Below are positions 49,640 to 58,623 of a DNA stretch of 63,674 nt, piece after piece. The notes beneath the pieces are model-generated. The model was not told the origin of the DNA and searched no databases. It saw only the letters and a program-made list of their open reading frames with translations. How positions within the stretch are numbered: position 1 is the stretch's first letter; each line of letters starts with the position of its first letter. Made by a program: the position numbers and the translations under genes. The DNA is from Moraxellaceae bacterium (GTDB lineage: Bacteria; Pseudomonadota; Gammaproteobacteria; Pseudomonadales; Moraxellaceae), in assembly GCA_029267635.1 (NCBI GenBank), contig JAJUIK010000014.1, positions 1-63,674 of the forward strand. The letters are read 5' to 3'.

Positions 49640-50551
49640 ATGATCGTTCGTGACCAACCCAGCACACTGAAGGTACTCCTGTCCTGGCGAGGCACCATTT
49701 TACCGAAAATTCTCCCTTCCCTCGGTTTTGTCGTATTGATCTCCACCATTATTGGCGGACTGACTCATCTGGAAGTGTTACACGTCCCGGAAGTACCTTT
49801 GGCGGGTTTTACCTTAATTGGAGTAGTACTGTCTATTTTTCTCGGCTTTCGCAATAGTGCCTGTTATGACCGCTGGTGGGAAGCACGTAAACTGTGGGGC
49901 AGCCTGATCGCCAATGCACGTCATTTTGACCGTGATTGCCGGGTTCTGACCCAGGCACGGCGTGAACGGGTCATCCAGCATGTGATTGTGTTTGCCAATG
50001 TGCTACGCGACCGCTTGCGTCAGCAAACCGCGCATCCCACAGAATTGACCCAGACCAGCGGACTCAGCCCGCAAGCCTTGATGCAACTCTACCAGCACCA
50101 CAATGCCCCACAATACACTCTGAGCCTGATTCAGTGGGAACTGCTACAAGCGCTGAAAGAAGGTGAAATTTCCGACATTATTTATACCCAGATGAACCAG
50201 CATGTTGCAGAGCTGAGTATGGTGCAAACCGGCTGTGACCGGATTGCTACCACTCCTTTACCTTTCGCCTATTCGGTTTTGCTCAACCGCACCGTATATT
50301 TTTTCTGTTTTATGCTGCCGTTCAGTCTGGGGTCTACCTTGGGTCTGGTCACGCCGCTTCTGGTCGGACTGTTGGCTTATACTTTTCTAGGCCTCGACGC
50401 ACTGAGCAATGAAATTGAAGAACCTTTTGGCACACAAAGTAATGACCTCCCCCTTGATGCCATGGTGCGGATGATCGAAATTGACTTACTCGGCAGCTTA
50501 GGGAAACCCACACCACCACCGATTCAAGCGCAGGATCACAATCTACTTTAA
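49640..50551 (+). CDS. Bestrophin-family (UPF0187/YneE) anion channel-like protein
   Basis: 303 aa with the family start VLLSWRGTILPKILPSLGFVVL, hydrophobic helices, and the bestrophin motif FRNSACYDRWWEARKLWG. PFAYSVLLNRTVYFFCFMLPF and EIEEPFGTQSNDLPLDAM are conserved C-terminal regions. Bacterial homologues form pentameric channels; ion selectivity here is unknown. Confidence 0.9.
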   Translation: MIVRDQPSTLKVLLSWRGTILPKILPSLGFVVLISTIIGGLTHLEVLHVPEVPLAGFTLIGVVLSIFLGFRNSACYDRWWEARKLWGSLIANARHFDRDCRVLTQARRERVIQHVIVFANVLRDRLRQQTAHPTELTQTSGLSPQALMQLYQHHNAPQYTLSLIQWELLQALKEGEISDIIYTQMNQHVAELSMVQTGCDRIATTPLPFAYSVLLNRTVYFFCFMLPFSLGSTLGLVTPLLVGLLAYTFLGLDALSNEIEEPFGTQSNDLPLDAMVRMIEIDLLGSLGKPTPPPIQAQDHNLL

Positions 50552-50573
50552 AAAGCATTTCAAATACCCGGCT

Positions 50574-51425
50574 TTAACGAAAATCCTGCCAGATCCCGTA
50601 TTGTTCACTGTTCACTTTGGGAATATGCCCCAACTTAATCCAGGGCATATTTTCGCCATGAAAATCACTGCCCACCGATACTTTAAGATCATGTTGTGCA
50701 ATCATCCGGTCAATCATCTGCCGGGTGGAAAGTGGATCAATGCCGGGTGGCAGCTCCACGGCATCACCGCCAGATTGGGCAAACAGCTCAATCAGATAGC
50801 GCGTATTGGTAGCAGACAGGTCATAACGGGTCGGATGCGCCAGCACGGCAAATCCCCGACTTTGCTGGATCACTGCAACAGTTTCTGGCAAGCTCAATCC
50901 TTCAAATTTAACAAAGGCTTTTTTGCCCTCTTTCAGGAAACGGTCAAAAGCCTGCTGGGCACGACTGACAATTTTCTGCTGCACCAAAACCTTGGCAATA
51001 TGGGTTCGGGTAATCCGGTCCGGCTGAAAATCGGCCAGTGCCAGCACATCGTCATAAATCTGCCGGCCAATCAACGGTTGTAATAGACTGCAAATCTGCT
51101 TGGCACGTAGGGCACGAATCTGTTTCTGCTTGGCCAACGCCTCATAGAGCGGTTCTGGCTGCTGCATGTTCAGCGCGACAATATGCACCCCATAACTTCT
51201 TTTGGTGGCTGGTCGTGCCCATTGACTGGAAATTTCCACGCCGGAAATAATCTGTACAGGCTGGGATTGTGCCGCCTGCTCCGCCAGCACAATGCCATCC
51301 ATCGTGTCATGGTCGGTCAGCGCCAAGGTATGAATGCCATGCGCAAGCGCAGATTCGACCAGTGCTGCTGGAGACAAAGTTCCATCAGAAATATTACTGT
51401 GTGTATGTAAATCTACGCCTTGCAT
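50574..51425 (-). CDS. rnm: PHP-domain phosphoesterase, RNase AM (Rnm/YciV) type
   Basis: 283-aa metal-dependent PHP protein. DLHTHSNISDGTLSP and LTDHDTMDGI are the metal-ligand motifs; AVLAHPTRYD and SVGSDFHGEN complete the site. E. coli YciV (Rnm) is a 5'-3' exonuclease that matures 5' ends of rRNAs. The identification is by family; substrate is inferred. Divergent from yciB. Confidence 0.88.
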   Translation of the reverse strand: MQGVDLHTHSNISDGTLSPAALVESALAHGIHTLALTDHDTMDGIVLAEQAAQSQPVQIISGVEISSQWARPATKRSYGVHIVALNMQQPEPLYEALAKQKQIRALRAKQICSLLQPLIGRQIYDDVLALADFQPDRITRTHIAKVLVQQKIVSRAQQAFDRFLKEGKKAFVKFEGLSLPETVAVIQQSRGFAVLAHPTRYDLSATNTRYLIELFAQSGGDAVELPPGIDPLSTRQMIDRMIAQHDLKVSVGSDFHGENMPWIKLGHIPKVNSEQYGIWQDFR

Positions 51426-51469
51426 CTCTTATACTATGCCATTCACTTGAACAGATCAGATACTCTAAC

Positions 51470-52084
51470 ATGAAAGCACTTTTTGACTTTGTGCCCCTCA
51501 TAATTTTCTTCTATTTATATAAAACCGTTGATCCCACTGACACCCAGCATCCCCTGTTAAAACTGATCGGATCAGCCGGCGGTGCCGATAATAATCATAT
51601 TCTGGTGGCCACAACGGGTCTGATCATTTCCATGCTGGTGGTGTATGGTGTTTTATTTGTCATGCAAAAATTCCGTCTGGACAAACAGCAATGGCTGGTG
51701 CTGTTTATGACGGTAATTTTTGGTGGCATTACCCTGATGTTAAGTGATGATTTTTATATCCGCCTGAAAGCTGCATTACTCAATCTGGCATTTGCCGCTG
51801 TATTCCTGTTATCTCCACGTTTTAGTAAAGAGCGTAAGCCACTGATTCAGCGTTTATTCGGTCCAATTCTCAACCTGACAGCCAAAGGCTGGATCAACCT
51901 GAATTTTGCCTGGGCCGGCATGTTTGTGGTGATGTCCTGCCTGCATGTATTCTTTGCCTTTTTATTTATGGGCGGAAAATATTGGGGAGAATTTACCGCT
52001 TTTGGTGACATGATTGTGATGTTTTCTTTTATCATTATCCAGTTCATCGTGTTGCGTAAACATTTTAAGTCGACCGAAGAATAA
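51470..52084 (+). CDS. yciB: Inner-membrane-spanning protein YciB (septation protein A)
   Basis: 204-aa integral membrane protein, starting MKALFDFVPLIIFFYLYK, the characteristic N-terminus. About five to six helices, with TVIFGGITLMLSDDFYIRLK and the C-terminal FAFLFMGGKYWGEFTAFG region conserved. Involved in envelope integrity and division. An in-frame extension to 51269 overlaps the divergent rnm-like gene and is not coding. Confidence 0.95.
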   Translation: MKALFDFVPLIIFFYLYKTVDPTDTQHPLLKLIGSAGGADNNHILVATTGLIISMLVVYGVLFVMQKFRLDKQQWLVLFMTVIFGGITLMLSDDFYIRLKAALLNLAFAAVFLLSPRFSKERKPLIQRLFGPILNLTAKGWINLNFAWAGMFVVMSCLHVFFAFLFMGGKYWGEFTAFGDMIVMFSFIIIQFIVLRKHFKSTEE

Positions 52085-52113
52085 TTTTCCGATTTTCAAG
52101 AGAATCTGATCGT

Positions 52114-52416
52114 ATGCCTTTATTTGTAGTGAGCTGTACCGACAACGAAGGGACAGTGGAAAAACGTCTGGCCATCCGCCCGCAACACATCGAACGCTTG
52201 CAGAAACTGGATGACGAAGGTCGCCTGATTGTGGCTGGCGCTATGCCGAAAGATCCAAACAATCCACAGGCTGGTTTTTACGGCAGCACCATTATTGTTG
52301 ATTTTGATAGCCGTGAAGCACTTGATGCCTGGTTACAGGATGAACCGTTCCTCAAAGAAGGCGTTTATGCTCACATTGACGTTAAGCCTTTCAACAAAGC
52401 ATTTCCAAAAGGATAA
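52114..52416 (+). CDS. yciI: YciI family protein
   Basis: 100-aa dimeric alpha-beta barrel protein, starting MPLFVVSCTDNEGTVEKRLA. RPQHIERLQKLDDEGRLIVAG is the family's central region; DFDSREALDAWLQDEPF follows. The family contains chlorodienelactone-like and unknown enzymes; this member's role is not known. Lies 29 nt after yciB. Confidence 0.92.
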   Translation: MPLFVVSCTDNEGTVEKRLAIRPQHIERLQKLDDEGRLIVAGAMPKDPNNPQAGFYGSTIIVDFDSREALDAWLQDEPFLKEGVYAHIDVKPFNKAFPKG

Positions 52417-52420
52417 TCTC

Positions 52421-52927
52421 ATGCGGGTTGTGGTCATAAACTTCCTCGGTTTGACTCTTTTCTGTTCTTCCGTCTGGGCGGTAGAAGCACCTTCTCCAGC
52501 CAATGCGCCCACGCAAGCGACGACCGCAGCTACGCCTGCTGCAACTCCGGCGACTGCACCCCCGAAACCGGCCATCCTGCCTGCTACGGTACCTACAGCC
52601 AACCCGAATGGCCAGCCGCAAGAAGCCCAGCCTCTGACAGCTGAGCAAATCGCGCGCAACAAGGCCTTGCAGGATGCTAAAATCAAAGCACTGGTCAAAG
52701 ATCAGTCCACCCGTTTGCAGCAGCTGGAAAAGGCCAATTTAGCCGCCTTGGCACAAAATCAGGAATTGCAACTAAAAAGCGATAATCTCGGCGTACAGGT
52801 CCAAGTCTTGCAAAGTGAACGTAGCGCACAAATGTTTCTGTATGGAGCGGCTACACTTGCCATTGGCGTATTGTTAGGCTTCCTGATTGCCAGCTATGTT
52901 TACACCAAACGTCGTCGTCAGTGGTAA
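52421..52927 (+). CDS. Exported Pro/Ala-rich protein with coiled coil and C-terminal membrane helix
   Basis: 168 aa, no recognised family. A signal-like N-terminus (MRVVVINFLGLTLFCSSVWA) is followed by a 45-residue Ala/Thr/Pro-rich linker, a heptad-rich coiled-coil region (about 75-135, LTAEQIARNKALQDAKIKAL...) and a membrane helix (about 140-160, LYGAATLAIGVLLGFLIASY) with a basic tail KRRRQW. It lies 4 nt after yciI, so it is in the yciB-yciI operon. AAGGAT precedes ATG 52421. A longer frame to 52229 runs inside yciI and is not the start. Confidence 0.75.
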   Translation: MRVVVINFLGLTLFCSSVWAVEAPSPANAPTQATTAATPAATPATAPPKPAILPATVPTANPNGQPQEAQPLTAEQIARNKALQDAKIKALVKDQSTRLQQLEKANLAALAQNQELQLKSDNLGVQVQVLQSERSAQMFLYGAATLAIGVLLGFLIASYVYTKRRRQW

Positions 52928-52979
52928 GTCATAGCTTCTGTTTTTCCCATTTTTTAATGTCTTAAAAAGGTACTGAGCC

Positions 52980-54899
52980 TTGTCTAATGCAATTCAAACG
53001 GCCGATCTGGAATGGCAGCAGGTCGATGGCATTGATGTGCCGGTGTCCAAACAGTTTGGTGATGTGTATTTTTCCAAAGACAATGGCTTGCTGGAAACCC
53101 GGCATGTATTTTTAAACGGCAATGATTTGCCGCAACGTCTGGCTGCACTCCACGATTATCAGTATTTTTGTGTCGGAGAAACCGGTTTTGGTACCGGATT
53201 AAATATTCTGGCCTTATGGCAACTCTGGCAACAGGCCCGTCCGGACAATCACAGCCATTTACATGCCATCAGCGTGGAAAAATTCCCGCTGAGCAAAGCT
53301 GATCTGATCCGTGCTTTAAATGCCTGGCCGGAACTGGCACCACTGGCTGAACAACTGATTGCACAATATCCTTTGCCGATCCCAGGCTGTCACCGACTGT
53401 CTTTTCCACAAGAACGCTTTAGTCTGGATTTATGGTTAGGGGATGCACATGACGTTTTCCCCACAATGGTCAAAACACATAGCGTGAATGCCTGGTTCCT
53501 CGATGGCTTTGCCCCCTCCTGTAACCCGGATATGTGGGCAGAACAGGTGCTCAACCATATTGTACGCCTGTCAGACTATGGCACCACGTTTGCCTCCTTT
53601 AGTGTGGCTGGTGTATTAAAACGTGGCTTGACTGCACATGGGATTCAGATTTCCCGTCCGCGTGGCTTTGGCCATAAACGTGAAATGCTTAAAGCGATCT
53701 GGACTTCACCTGAAAATCCGCAAGATGATGAGCATTCAAATAACACCGTAGCAATCACAGAAAAAAAAACTCAGCTGAACGGAAGTAAAGCAAAAACCAT
53801 CGCGATCGTTGGTGCCGGAATTGCCGGATTAAGTACCGCTTGGGCACTGGCACAGCGTGGGCATCAGATCAAACTTTATGACCAAACAGCCCCCTTGGCC
53901 GGTGCTTCGGGCAATCCGCTGGCACTGCTCAATCCCAAGCTGAGCCCAATTAAACAAAGCCATGAACACCTGATGACGGTATGCTGGCAGTATGCGCTAC
54001 GGCATTACGCCCAGTTTAATGCATTTCGCCCGCTACAGATTGATCAACTGGCCCTAAAGAAAACCGATGAATTATTAGCGCTGGCTAAACAATATCCTAC
54101 AGATCTATTGCATGCACAGAATGCGACAGAGAGTGCCTTAACCACACTATATCCAAGCCTGCACCTTACCCAGGCCGGTGCGGTCTCTCCGCATCAGTTA
54201 TGTGACCAGATTTTGCAACATCCATTGATTCAGTTTGAAGTGGCTCATATTCAAAAGCTGGTACAAAAAGAACAACAGGTCCAGCTCTACAATACACGGG
54301 AAGATGTTTTGGCCCAAGTAGATCATGTGGTGGTCTGTTGTGCGCGGCAAAGTGCTGAATTATTTGCCGAGTATCCGCCACTTAAACCGATTCGAGGTCA
54401 GGTCAGCTGGGCCAATAATGCTGAATATGCCCTACCTTTGAATCAAGCCTTTAGTTATGGCGGTTATTGCATGCAGCTCGATCCCCAACAATTGATTTTG
54501 GGTGCTTCTTTTTATCCGCAACGTGAAGATAGTGACATACTGCCAGAAGACCATCAGCATAACGCGAATTTAATCACTGACGTATTTCCAGAATATGCGG
54601 CTCATCTACCGGCAGTGACAGAATGGCAAGGTCGTGCATCTGTCCGCGCACAAAGTCCGGACTATTTTCCCCTCTTGGGTCAACTGGATGAGAATTCTGA
54701 AATTTATACTTTTTCAGGCTTAGGCTCTAAAGGTTTCCTGTTTGCTCCGCTGTGCAGTGAAATTATCGCGGCTCTTATTTTGGGAGAAGCCTGTCCTGTA
54801 CCAGTGAGATTATTACAGCGTCTGCATCCGCAGCGTTTCCAAAAAAAGATGCGAGCGAAAAAACCGTATTTTCAACCGGGGAGTGCGGACCCGCATTAA
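52980..54899 (+). CDS. mnmC: Bifunctional tRNA 5-methylaminomethyl-2-thiouridine synthesis protein MnmC
   Basis: Completes mnm5s2U34 in tRNA. The N-terminal methyltransferase (MnmC2) has GETGFGTGLNIL and the WFLDGFAPSCNPDMW catalytic region; the C-terminal FAD oxidase (MnmC1) begins IAIVGAGIAGLSTAWALAQRG near residue 274 and ends FSGLGSKGFLFAPLCSEI. 639 aa. The start codon is TTG (52980), with AAAAAGG upstream and the family N-terminus MSNAIQTADLEW. Confidence 0.95.
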   Translation: MSNAIQTADLEWQQVDGIDVPVSKQFGDVYFSKDNGLLETRHVFLNGNDLPQRLAALHDYQYFCVGETGFGTGLNILALWQLWQQARPDNHSHLHAISVEKFPLSKADLIRALNAWPELAPLAEQLIAQYPLPIPGCHRLSFPQERFSLDLWLGDAHDVFPTMVKTHSVNAWFLDGFAPSCNPDMWAEQVLNHIVRLSDYGTTFASFSVAGVLKRGLTAHGIQISRPRGFGHKREMLKAIWTSPENPQDDEHSNNTVAITEKKTQLNGSKAKTIAIVGAGIAGLSTAWALAQRGHQIKLYDQTAPLAGASGNPLALLNPKLSPIKQSHEHLMTVCWQYALRHYAQFNAFRPLQIDQLALKKTDELLALAKQYPTDLLHAQNATESALTTLYPSLHLTQAGAVSPHQLCDQILQHPLIQFEVAHIQKLVQKEQQVQLYNTREDVLAQVDHVVVCCARQSAELFAEYPPLKPIRGQVSWANNAEYALPLNQAFSYGGYCMQLDPQQLILGASFYPQREDSDILPEDHQHNANLITDVFPEYAAHLPAVTEWQGRASVRAQSPDYFPLLGQLDENSEIYTFSGLGSKGFLFAPLCSEIIAALILGEACPVPVRLLQRLHPQRFQKKMRAKKPYFQPGSADPH

Positions 54900-54929
54900 A
54901 TTCAGTTTTTTACTCTATTTTCCGAACCT

Positions 54930-54957
54930 AAAAAAAGCGCCCAAAGGCGCTTTTTTT
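54930..54957. terminator. Bidirectional terminator after mnmC
   Basis: AGCGCC and GGCGCT stems flanked by seven A and seven T form a compact hairpin that also overlaps the stop of the convergent rhodanese gene. Confidence 0.9.
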
Positions 54958-55268
54958 CAATTTTGCTCTAATGGCAAACCTGCATCACGTACCGCGCGGG
55001 TTCCCCCCACCAGAATCACGTATTCACGTTTACTATCAAACGCCTCTAACTTCTCTGCTGCACGTAGCGCCTTACTACCGCCCCCACACAGCATATAAAT
55101 CGGTTGATCCGCTGCCACTTGAGTTAAACTGTCCGCGGTTAAATCATTAATGGGTTGATTGACCGCACCTTTCACATGACCCTCTGCATACGCATTTGAA
55201 TCACGGACATCCCAGATAATTGCTCCTTCTGGGAACTCAAATGTTGTAATTTCTTGTTTACGGATCAT
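54957..55268 (-). CDS. Single-domain rhodanese-like sulfurtransferase
   Basis: 103 aa from ATG 55268, chosen because AAAGGAG lies 8 nt upstream (a longer frame starts at 55304). IIWDVRDSNAYAEGHVKGAVNQP is the rhodanese core; the active-site loop is CGGGSKAL with the catalytic Cys. Similar in size to GlpE. Single gene, convergent with mnmC. Confidence 0.88.
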   Translation of the reverse strand: MIRKQEITTFEFPEGAIIWDVRDSNAYAEGHVKGAVNQPINDLTADSLTQVAADQPIYMLCGGGSKALRAAEKLEAFDSKREYVILVGGTRAVRDAGLPLEQN

Positions 55269-55361
55269 TGCGCACACTCCTTTGATGTAAACAACACTTG
55301 GCAAATGAAGAAAACATCCCTAGCATCTCAAATATTCTTTCCCTTTGTAAAGGTCTAAACC

Positions 55362-55850
55362 ATGCCATCTTTTGATATTGTGTCTGAACTTGAATTATTT
55401 GAAGTCAATCACGCTGTACAAAACACGCAAAAAGAAATAGCAACCCGTTTTGACTTCCGGGGCCAAGACGTTTCAATTGAACTCAATGAGAAGGCTAAGG
55501 AAATTAAAATTTCGACGGAAAGTGACTTCCAGTGTGAACAAGTCTACACCATGCTTGAAAACCATTTCTATAAGCGTAAGATCGATGTTCAGGCACTTGA
55601 TCCGCAAAAAGCCACTGCATCGGGCAAAAATGTAGTTCAGGTGATCAAACTCAAAGATGGTCTGGATTCGGACAGCGCGAAAAAAATTAATAAAGCCATT
55701 AAAGAAAGTGGGATTAAAGCGCAGTCTTCTATTCAGGGCGACAAGATCCGCGTGACCGATAAAAAACGCGATACCTTGCAGCAAGTGATGGCGTTCTTAA
55801 AAGAACAGCAATTTGGCTTGCCATTGCAGTTTAACAACTTCAAAGACTGA
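55362..55850 (+). CDS. YajQ family nucleotide-binding protein
   Basis: 162-aa protein with the family start MPSFDIVSELELFEVNHAVQ and the KDGLDSDSAKKINKAIKESG C-terminal segment. Members bind nucleotides, and Xanthomonas/Pseudomonas homologues are c-di-GMP effectors; whether this one is cannot be said. Single gene ending before a strong terminator. Confidence 0.93.
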   Translation: MPSFDIVSELELFEVNHAVQNTQKEIATRFDFRGQDVSIELNEKAKEIKISTESDFQCEQVYTMLENHFYKRKIDVQALDPQKATASGKNVVQVIKLKDGLDSDSAKKINKAIKESGIKAQSSIQGDKIRVTDKKRDTLQQVMAFLKEQQFGLPLQFNNFKD

Positions 55851-55962
55851 TCAGCACAACAGTCTGCATAACCCTTTATCCTGATGACCTCCGTGATGTT
55901 TTCTGAAAAATCGTCAATGAAGGTGTCTTGTAACAGCTGAGCCATCAAGCGACTTAGCGTAT

Positions 55963-56000
55963 AAAAAAGCCCTCTGGCCATTCAACCAGAGGGCTTTTTT
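55963..56000. terminator. Bidirectional terminator between YajQ and thioesterase genes
   Basis: AAAAAAGCCCTCTGG and CCAGAGGGCTTTTTT form a 15-bp perfect stem with an 8-nt loop. Confidence 0.93.
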
Positions 56001-56014
56001 ATTATACGGCCGTC

Positions 56015-56437
56015 TTAAACATGCTGTGCGTCTAAAAATTTCTGTTTTACTTCTTCCGGAATGATTCGTTTATTACCATTTACATCCACGGCCACAAAGG
56101 TAAACACACCCTCAGTGACACGTTTGGCCTCACGTGAAGAATCGTGGCTATCCCACACCTCGATCTGCATCTGAATTGAGGTATTGCCCACTTTCAGGAT
56201 TTTAGTATAACAGCTGATGACATCACCGACTTTCACCGGCACCAAAAAAGTCATCTGGTTAATCGAAATGGTCGCACAGCGGCCCTTACTAAAACGTTCG
56301 GCGTGAATCGCACCTGCCAAGTCCATTTGTGAAACAATCCAGCCACCAAAGACATCTCCACTCCAGTTGGTATCGGCCGGCATTGCAATGGTTTGAAGGG
56401 AAAGTGTTCCCTCCGGTTTTATATAAGAATCTGACAC
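56015..56437 (-). CDS. Acyl-CoA thioesterase, hotdog fold (YciA type)
   Basis: 140 aa. The hotdog core reads TNWSGDVFGGWIVSQMDLAGA, with the catalytic Asp in the GDVFGG loop, followed by RCATISINQMTFLVPVKVGDV. The start is taken at GTG 56437, because GGAG lies 5 nt before it and it begins 1 nt after the trxC stop; ATGs at 56458 and 56452 would overlap trxC by up to 20 nt. Substrate range is unknown. Confidence 0.85.
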   Translation of the reverse strand: MSDSYIKPEGTLSLQTIAMPADTNWSGDVFGGWIVSQMDLAGAIHAERFSKGRCATISINQMTFLVPVKVGDVISCYTKILKVGNTSIQMQIEVWDSHDSSREAKRVTEGVFTFVAVDVNGNKRIIPEEVKQKFLDAQHV

Positions 56438-56438
56438 A

Positions 56439-56876
56439 TTAACTCCGAGCATGGGCATTCAGTTGCTGATCTAACCATTGTTGTAACTCGTTAGATCGAA
56501 GTGCGCCGCTCATTCTAGCAATTTCAGTGGTCTTGTTCATCAACACTAAAGTGGGAATGCTTCGCACGTTAAAGGCAGCACTGAGTCGCGGAGATTCTTC
56601 CGTATTGATTTTGGCAAAGATCACTCGTGGATTCTGTTTTGCGACTTGTGCGAAATGCGGCGCCATCATTTTACATGGTCCACACCATTCCGCCCATAAA
56701 TCGATCAAAATAGGTAAGTCACTGTTGGAAATAAAATTGCTAAAGTTTTGTTCATTCAGGTCAATCGGAGCCAACGGCAACAAGGCAGCATGACATTGTC
56801 CACAAGCTGGACCTGCATTGAGTTTATCTTCCGGTACACGGTTTTTAGCCCCGCACTGAGGACAGACGATAATCAT
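56439..56876 (-). CDS. trxC: Thioredoxin 2
   Basis: 145 aa. An N-terminal zinc-binding domain (Cys5, Cys8, Cys25, Cys28) precedes a thioredoxin fold with the active site WCGPC (Cys65, Cys68), exactly the TrxC layout. Its ATG directly follows the stop of the hydrolase gene (TAAATG), so the three genes hydrolase-trxC-thioesterase form a tight operon. Confidence 0.95.
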   Translation of the reverse strand: MIIVCPQCGAKNRVPEDKLNAGPACGQCHAALLPLAPIDLNEQNFSNFISNSDLPILIDLWAEWCGPCKMMAPHFAQVAKQNPRVIFAKINTEESPRLSAAFNVRSIPTLVLMNKTTEIARMSGALRSNELQQWLDQQLNAHARS

Positions 56877-57773
56877 TTAGCTTACTCCAATATGTTGATG
56901 TAAAAATTCTAATTGGGTCGCAACGGCTTTTTCAAAGTCTTGACCGTGATAAATATCAAAATGCTGCAGATCCCACTCATGATACTGCACAAAAGGCGCA
57001 ATATTGGTTGCCGCTTCACGGCTGGCTTCTATCGGCGTCAGACGGTCCTGTTTGGCCGCCATAAATAGCACTGGAATATTAATTTTACGTACGTCCTGAA
57101 TTGGCCGGTAACGCAGCAAATGGAAAAGCACCCGTGCAGGCACTTCCCCGCTCCAGTAATAATCCGGATTTACAATGGAAAGATACCCGCGATAGATCTC
57201 TGCAGTCGGCAAAATACATAAGCCAGAGGGATCGACAATCGCTAAAGTTTTGGGCTTGAGTCCGACCTTACTGCCCATATAATCCTGACTCGACAGTTTT
57301 AGCGCCTTGGGCAAATATTGCAAAGGATAAGTTTTGGCACTGGCCGCGCCATCAACAAAAGGGACCTGTACCATCACCGCTTGAATATTATTCAGCTCTG
57401 CAGCCAGACTGAGTACATAGCCCCCACTGAGCGCTGTTCCCCATAACACAATCCGATGCGTATCCACAGACTTACGTTGTGAAACATGCTGAATCATGGT
57501 TTTCCAGTCTTCCAGCTGCGCTTTTAACGACACCAGTTCACGTGGACGACCCGTACTCCCTCCCCAATAACGATAATCAAACAGCACCACGGCATAACCG
57601 GCTTGGGCGAATTTCTGTGCATATTGCACCAGCTTAAAGTGACGCAAGGCAGCAAAGCCATGTGCCATGAGAATCACTGCAGGTTTTTCCACGGTGTGGG
57701 GACGATAAAAATCGGCTGCAATCACGTCTTCGCCGCTTTTGACATACAGCGGTTCTACTGTATAGGCGTACAT
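56877..57773 (-). CDS. Alpha/beta hydrolase
   Basis: 298-aa hydrolase. ILMAHGFAALRHF is the oxyanion region, GTALSGGYVLS holds the likely nucleophile Ser in place of the usual GxSxG (G-T-A-L-S-G-G), with an acid in AAKQDRLTP and His in LQHFDIYHG. It resembles YcjY-type hydrolases. The substrate is unknown. First gene of the trxC operon. Confidence 0.82.
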   Translation of the reverse strand: MYAYTVEPLYVKSGEDVIAADFYRPHTVEKPAVILMAHGFAALRHFKLVQYAQKFAQAGYAVVLFDYRYWGGSTGRPRELVSLKAQLEDWKTMIQHVSQRKSVDTHRIVLWGTALSGGYVLSLAAELNNIQAVMVQVPFVDGAASAKTYPLQYLPKALKLSSQDYMGSKVGLKPKTLAIVDPSGLCILPTAEIYRGYLSIVNPDYYWSGEVPARVLFHLLRYRPIQDVRKINIPVLFMAAKQDRLTPIEASREAATNIAPFVQYHEWDLQHFDIYHGQDFEKAVATQLEFLHQHIGVS

Positions 57774-57896
57774 ACACGCTCCAGTACGTTATATTTTGTA
57801 GGTATTTTCTTGTAAATATTCTGGACACTTAAACTCAAGATCACGCTTAATGCTATCATACAGCATAAAATAATGGACACTTTTTGGAGTGACGAA

Positions 57897-58232
57897 ATGA
57901 GTGAGAATGTCGGCTTCGCAGGTCAGATTGGTCCTGAACACGTAGCACAAGTGGTCGAGAAAGGTTTTAAATCGATCATCAATAACCGCCCGGATATGGA
58001 AGGCGGCCCTGAACAGCCAACCAGCGCACAGATTGAGGAAGTAGCTCGTCAAGCTGGTTTGGACTATGTGTATCAGCCGGTTGTCGCAGGTCAAATCAGC
58101 GAAGTGGATGTTCGTACATTCGCCAATCACTATAACGAATTGCCAAAGCCAATCTTGATGTTCTGCCGTACTGGCAACCGCTCGAACAATTTGTATCAAT
58201 TGGCCAAGCAAATGGATCTATTGGATGATTAA
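57897..58232 (+). CDS. TIGR01244/DUF442 family sulfur-transferase/phosphatase-like protein
   Basis: 111 aa from ATG 57897, which has GGAG 7 nt upstream; an in-frame ATG at 57873 would add 8 residues. The fold resembles dual-specificity phosphatases: GFKSIINNRPDMEGGPEQPT and the P-loop-like FCRTGNRSNNLY with a Cys-x4-Arg. Homologues occur as the N-terminal part of Blh proteins linked to sulfide oxidation and biofilm growth. Divergent from the hydrolase gene. Confidence 0.85.
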   Translation: MSENVGFAGQIGPEHVAQVVEKGFKSIINNRPDMEGGPEQPTSAQIEEVARQAGLDYVYQPVVAGQISEVDVRTFANHYNELPKPILMFCRTGNRSNNLYQLAKQMDLLDD

Positions 58233-58249
58233 TCCAATTCTGTGAGGTA

Positions 58250-58275
58250 AAGCCCGAACTATTTCGGGCTTTTTT
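58250..58275 (+). terminator. Terminator after the DUF442 gene
   Basis: AAGCCCGAA and TTCGGGCTT form a 9-bp stem with a 5-nt loop, followed by TTTT. Confidence 0.9.
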
Positions 58276-58392
58276 ATGGGCTCAACAGACAAAGTAAATG
58301 CCACGGCTCCAGTAGATCAATTGCAAAATTCCTATAAAAAAGGAAAGTTTTTTCAATTAAGCTGTCTCTTATTGAATGAATGATTTCGGCTA

Positions 58393-58500
58393 ATGATGAA
58401 AAAATTCTTACTGCTCTGTTTGATGGTAACCTTCTTTACCGCTTGCTCTTCTTTACACATACGCCCCACAGCCAGCGTAACTGTTGGCACAAGTCTCTAG
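58393..58500 (+). CDS. Tiny lipoprotein (35 aa)
   Basis: The frame MMKKFLLLCLMVTFFTACSS continues LHIRPTASVTVGTSL and stops. It is a full lipoprotein signal with lipobox FTAC (Cys18) and a mature peptide of only about 18 residues. A second ATG at 58396 may be the true start. No strong SD is seen (TTTCGGCTA). It lies alone between a terminator and the flavoprotein gene. The clean lipobox argues that it is real. Confidence 0.55.
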   Translation: MMKKFLLLCLMVTFFTACSSLHIRPTASVTVGTSL

Positions 58501-58623
58501 TACAGTACAAAGATGAGTTGTTAAAAATCTCACATCGCTAATGTAATGATTTGCAAGAAATCCATCACTGTTAGAAATTTTCTTTTATAGTTCAATAAAC
58601 ATGATTTTTTCAAAATAGAAACT

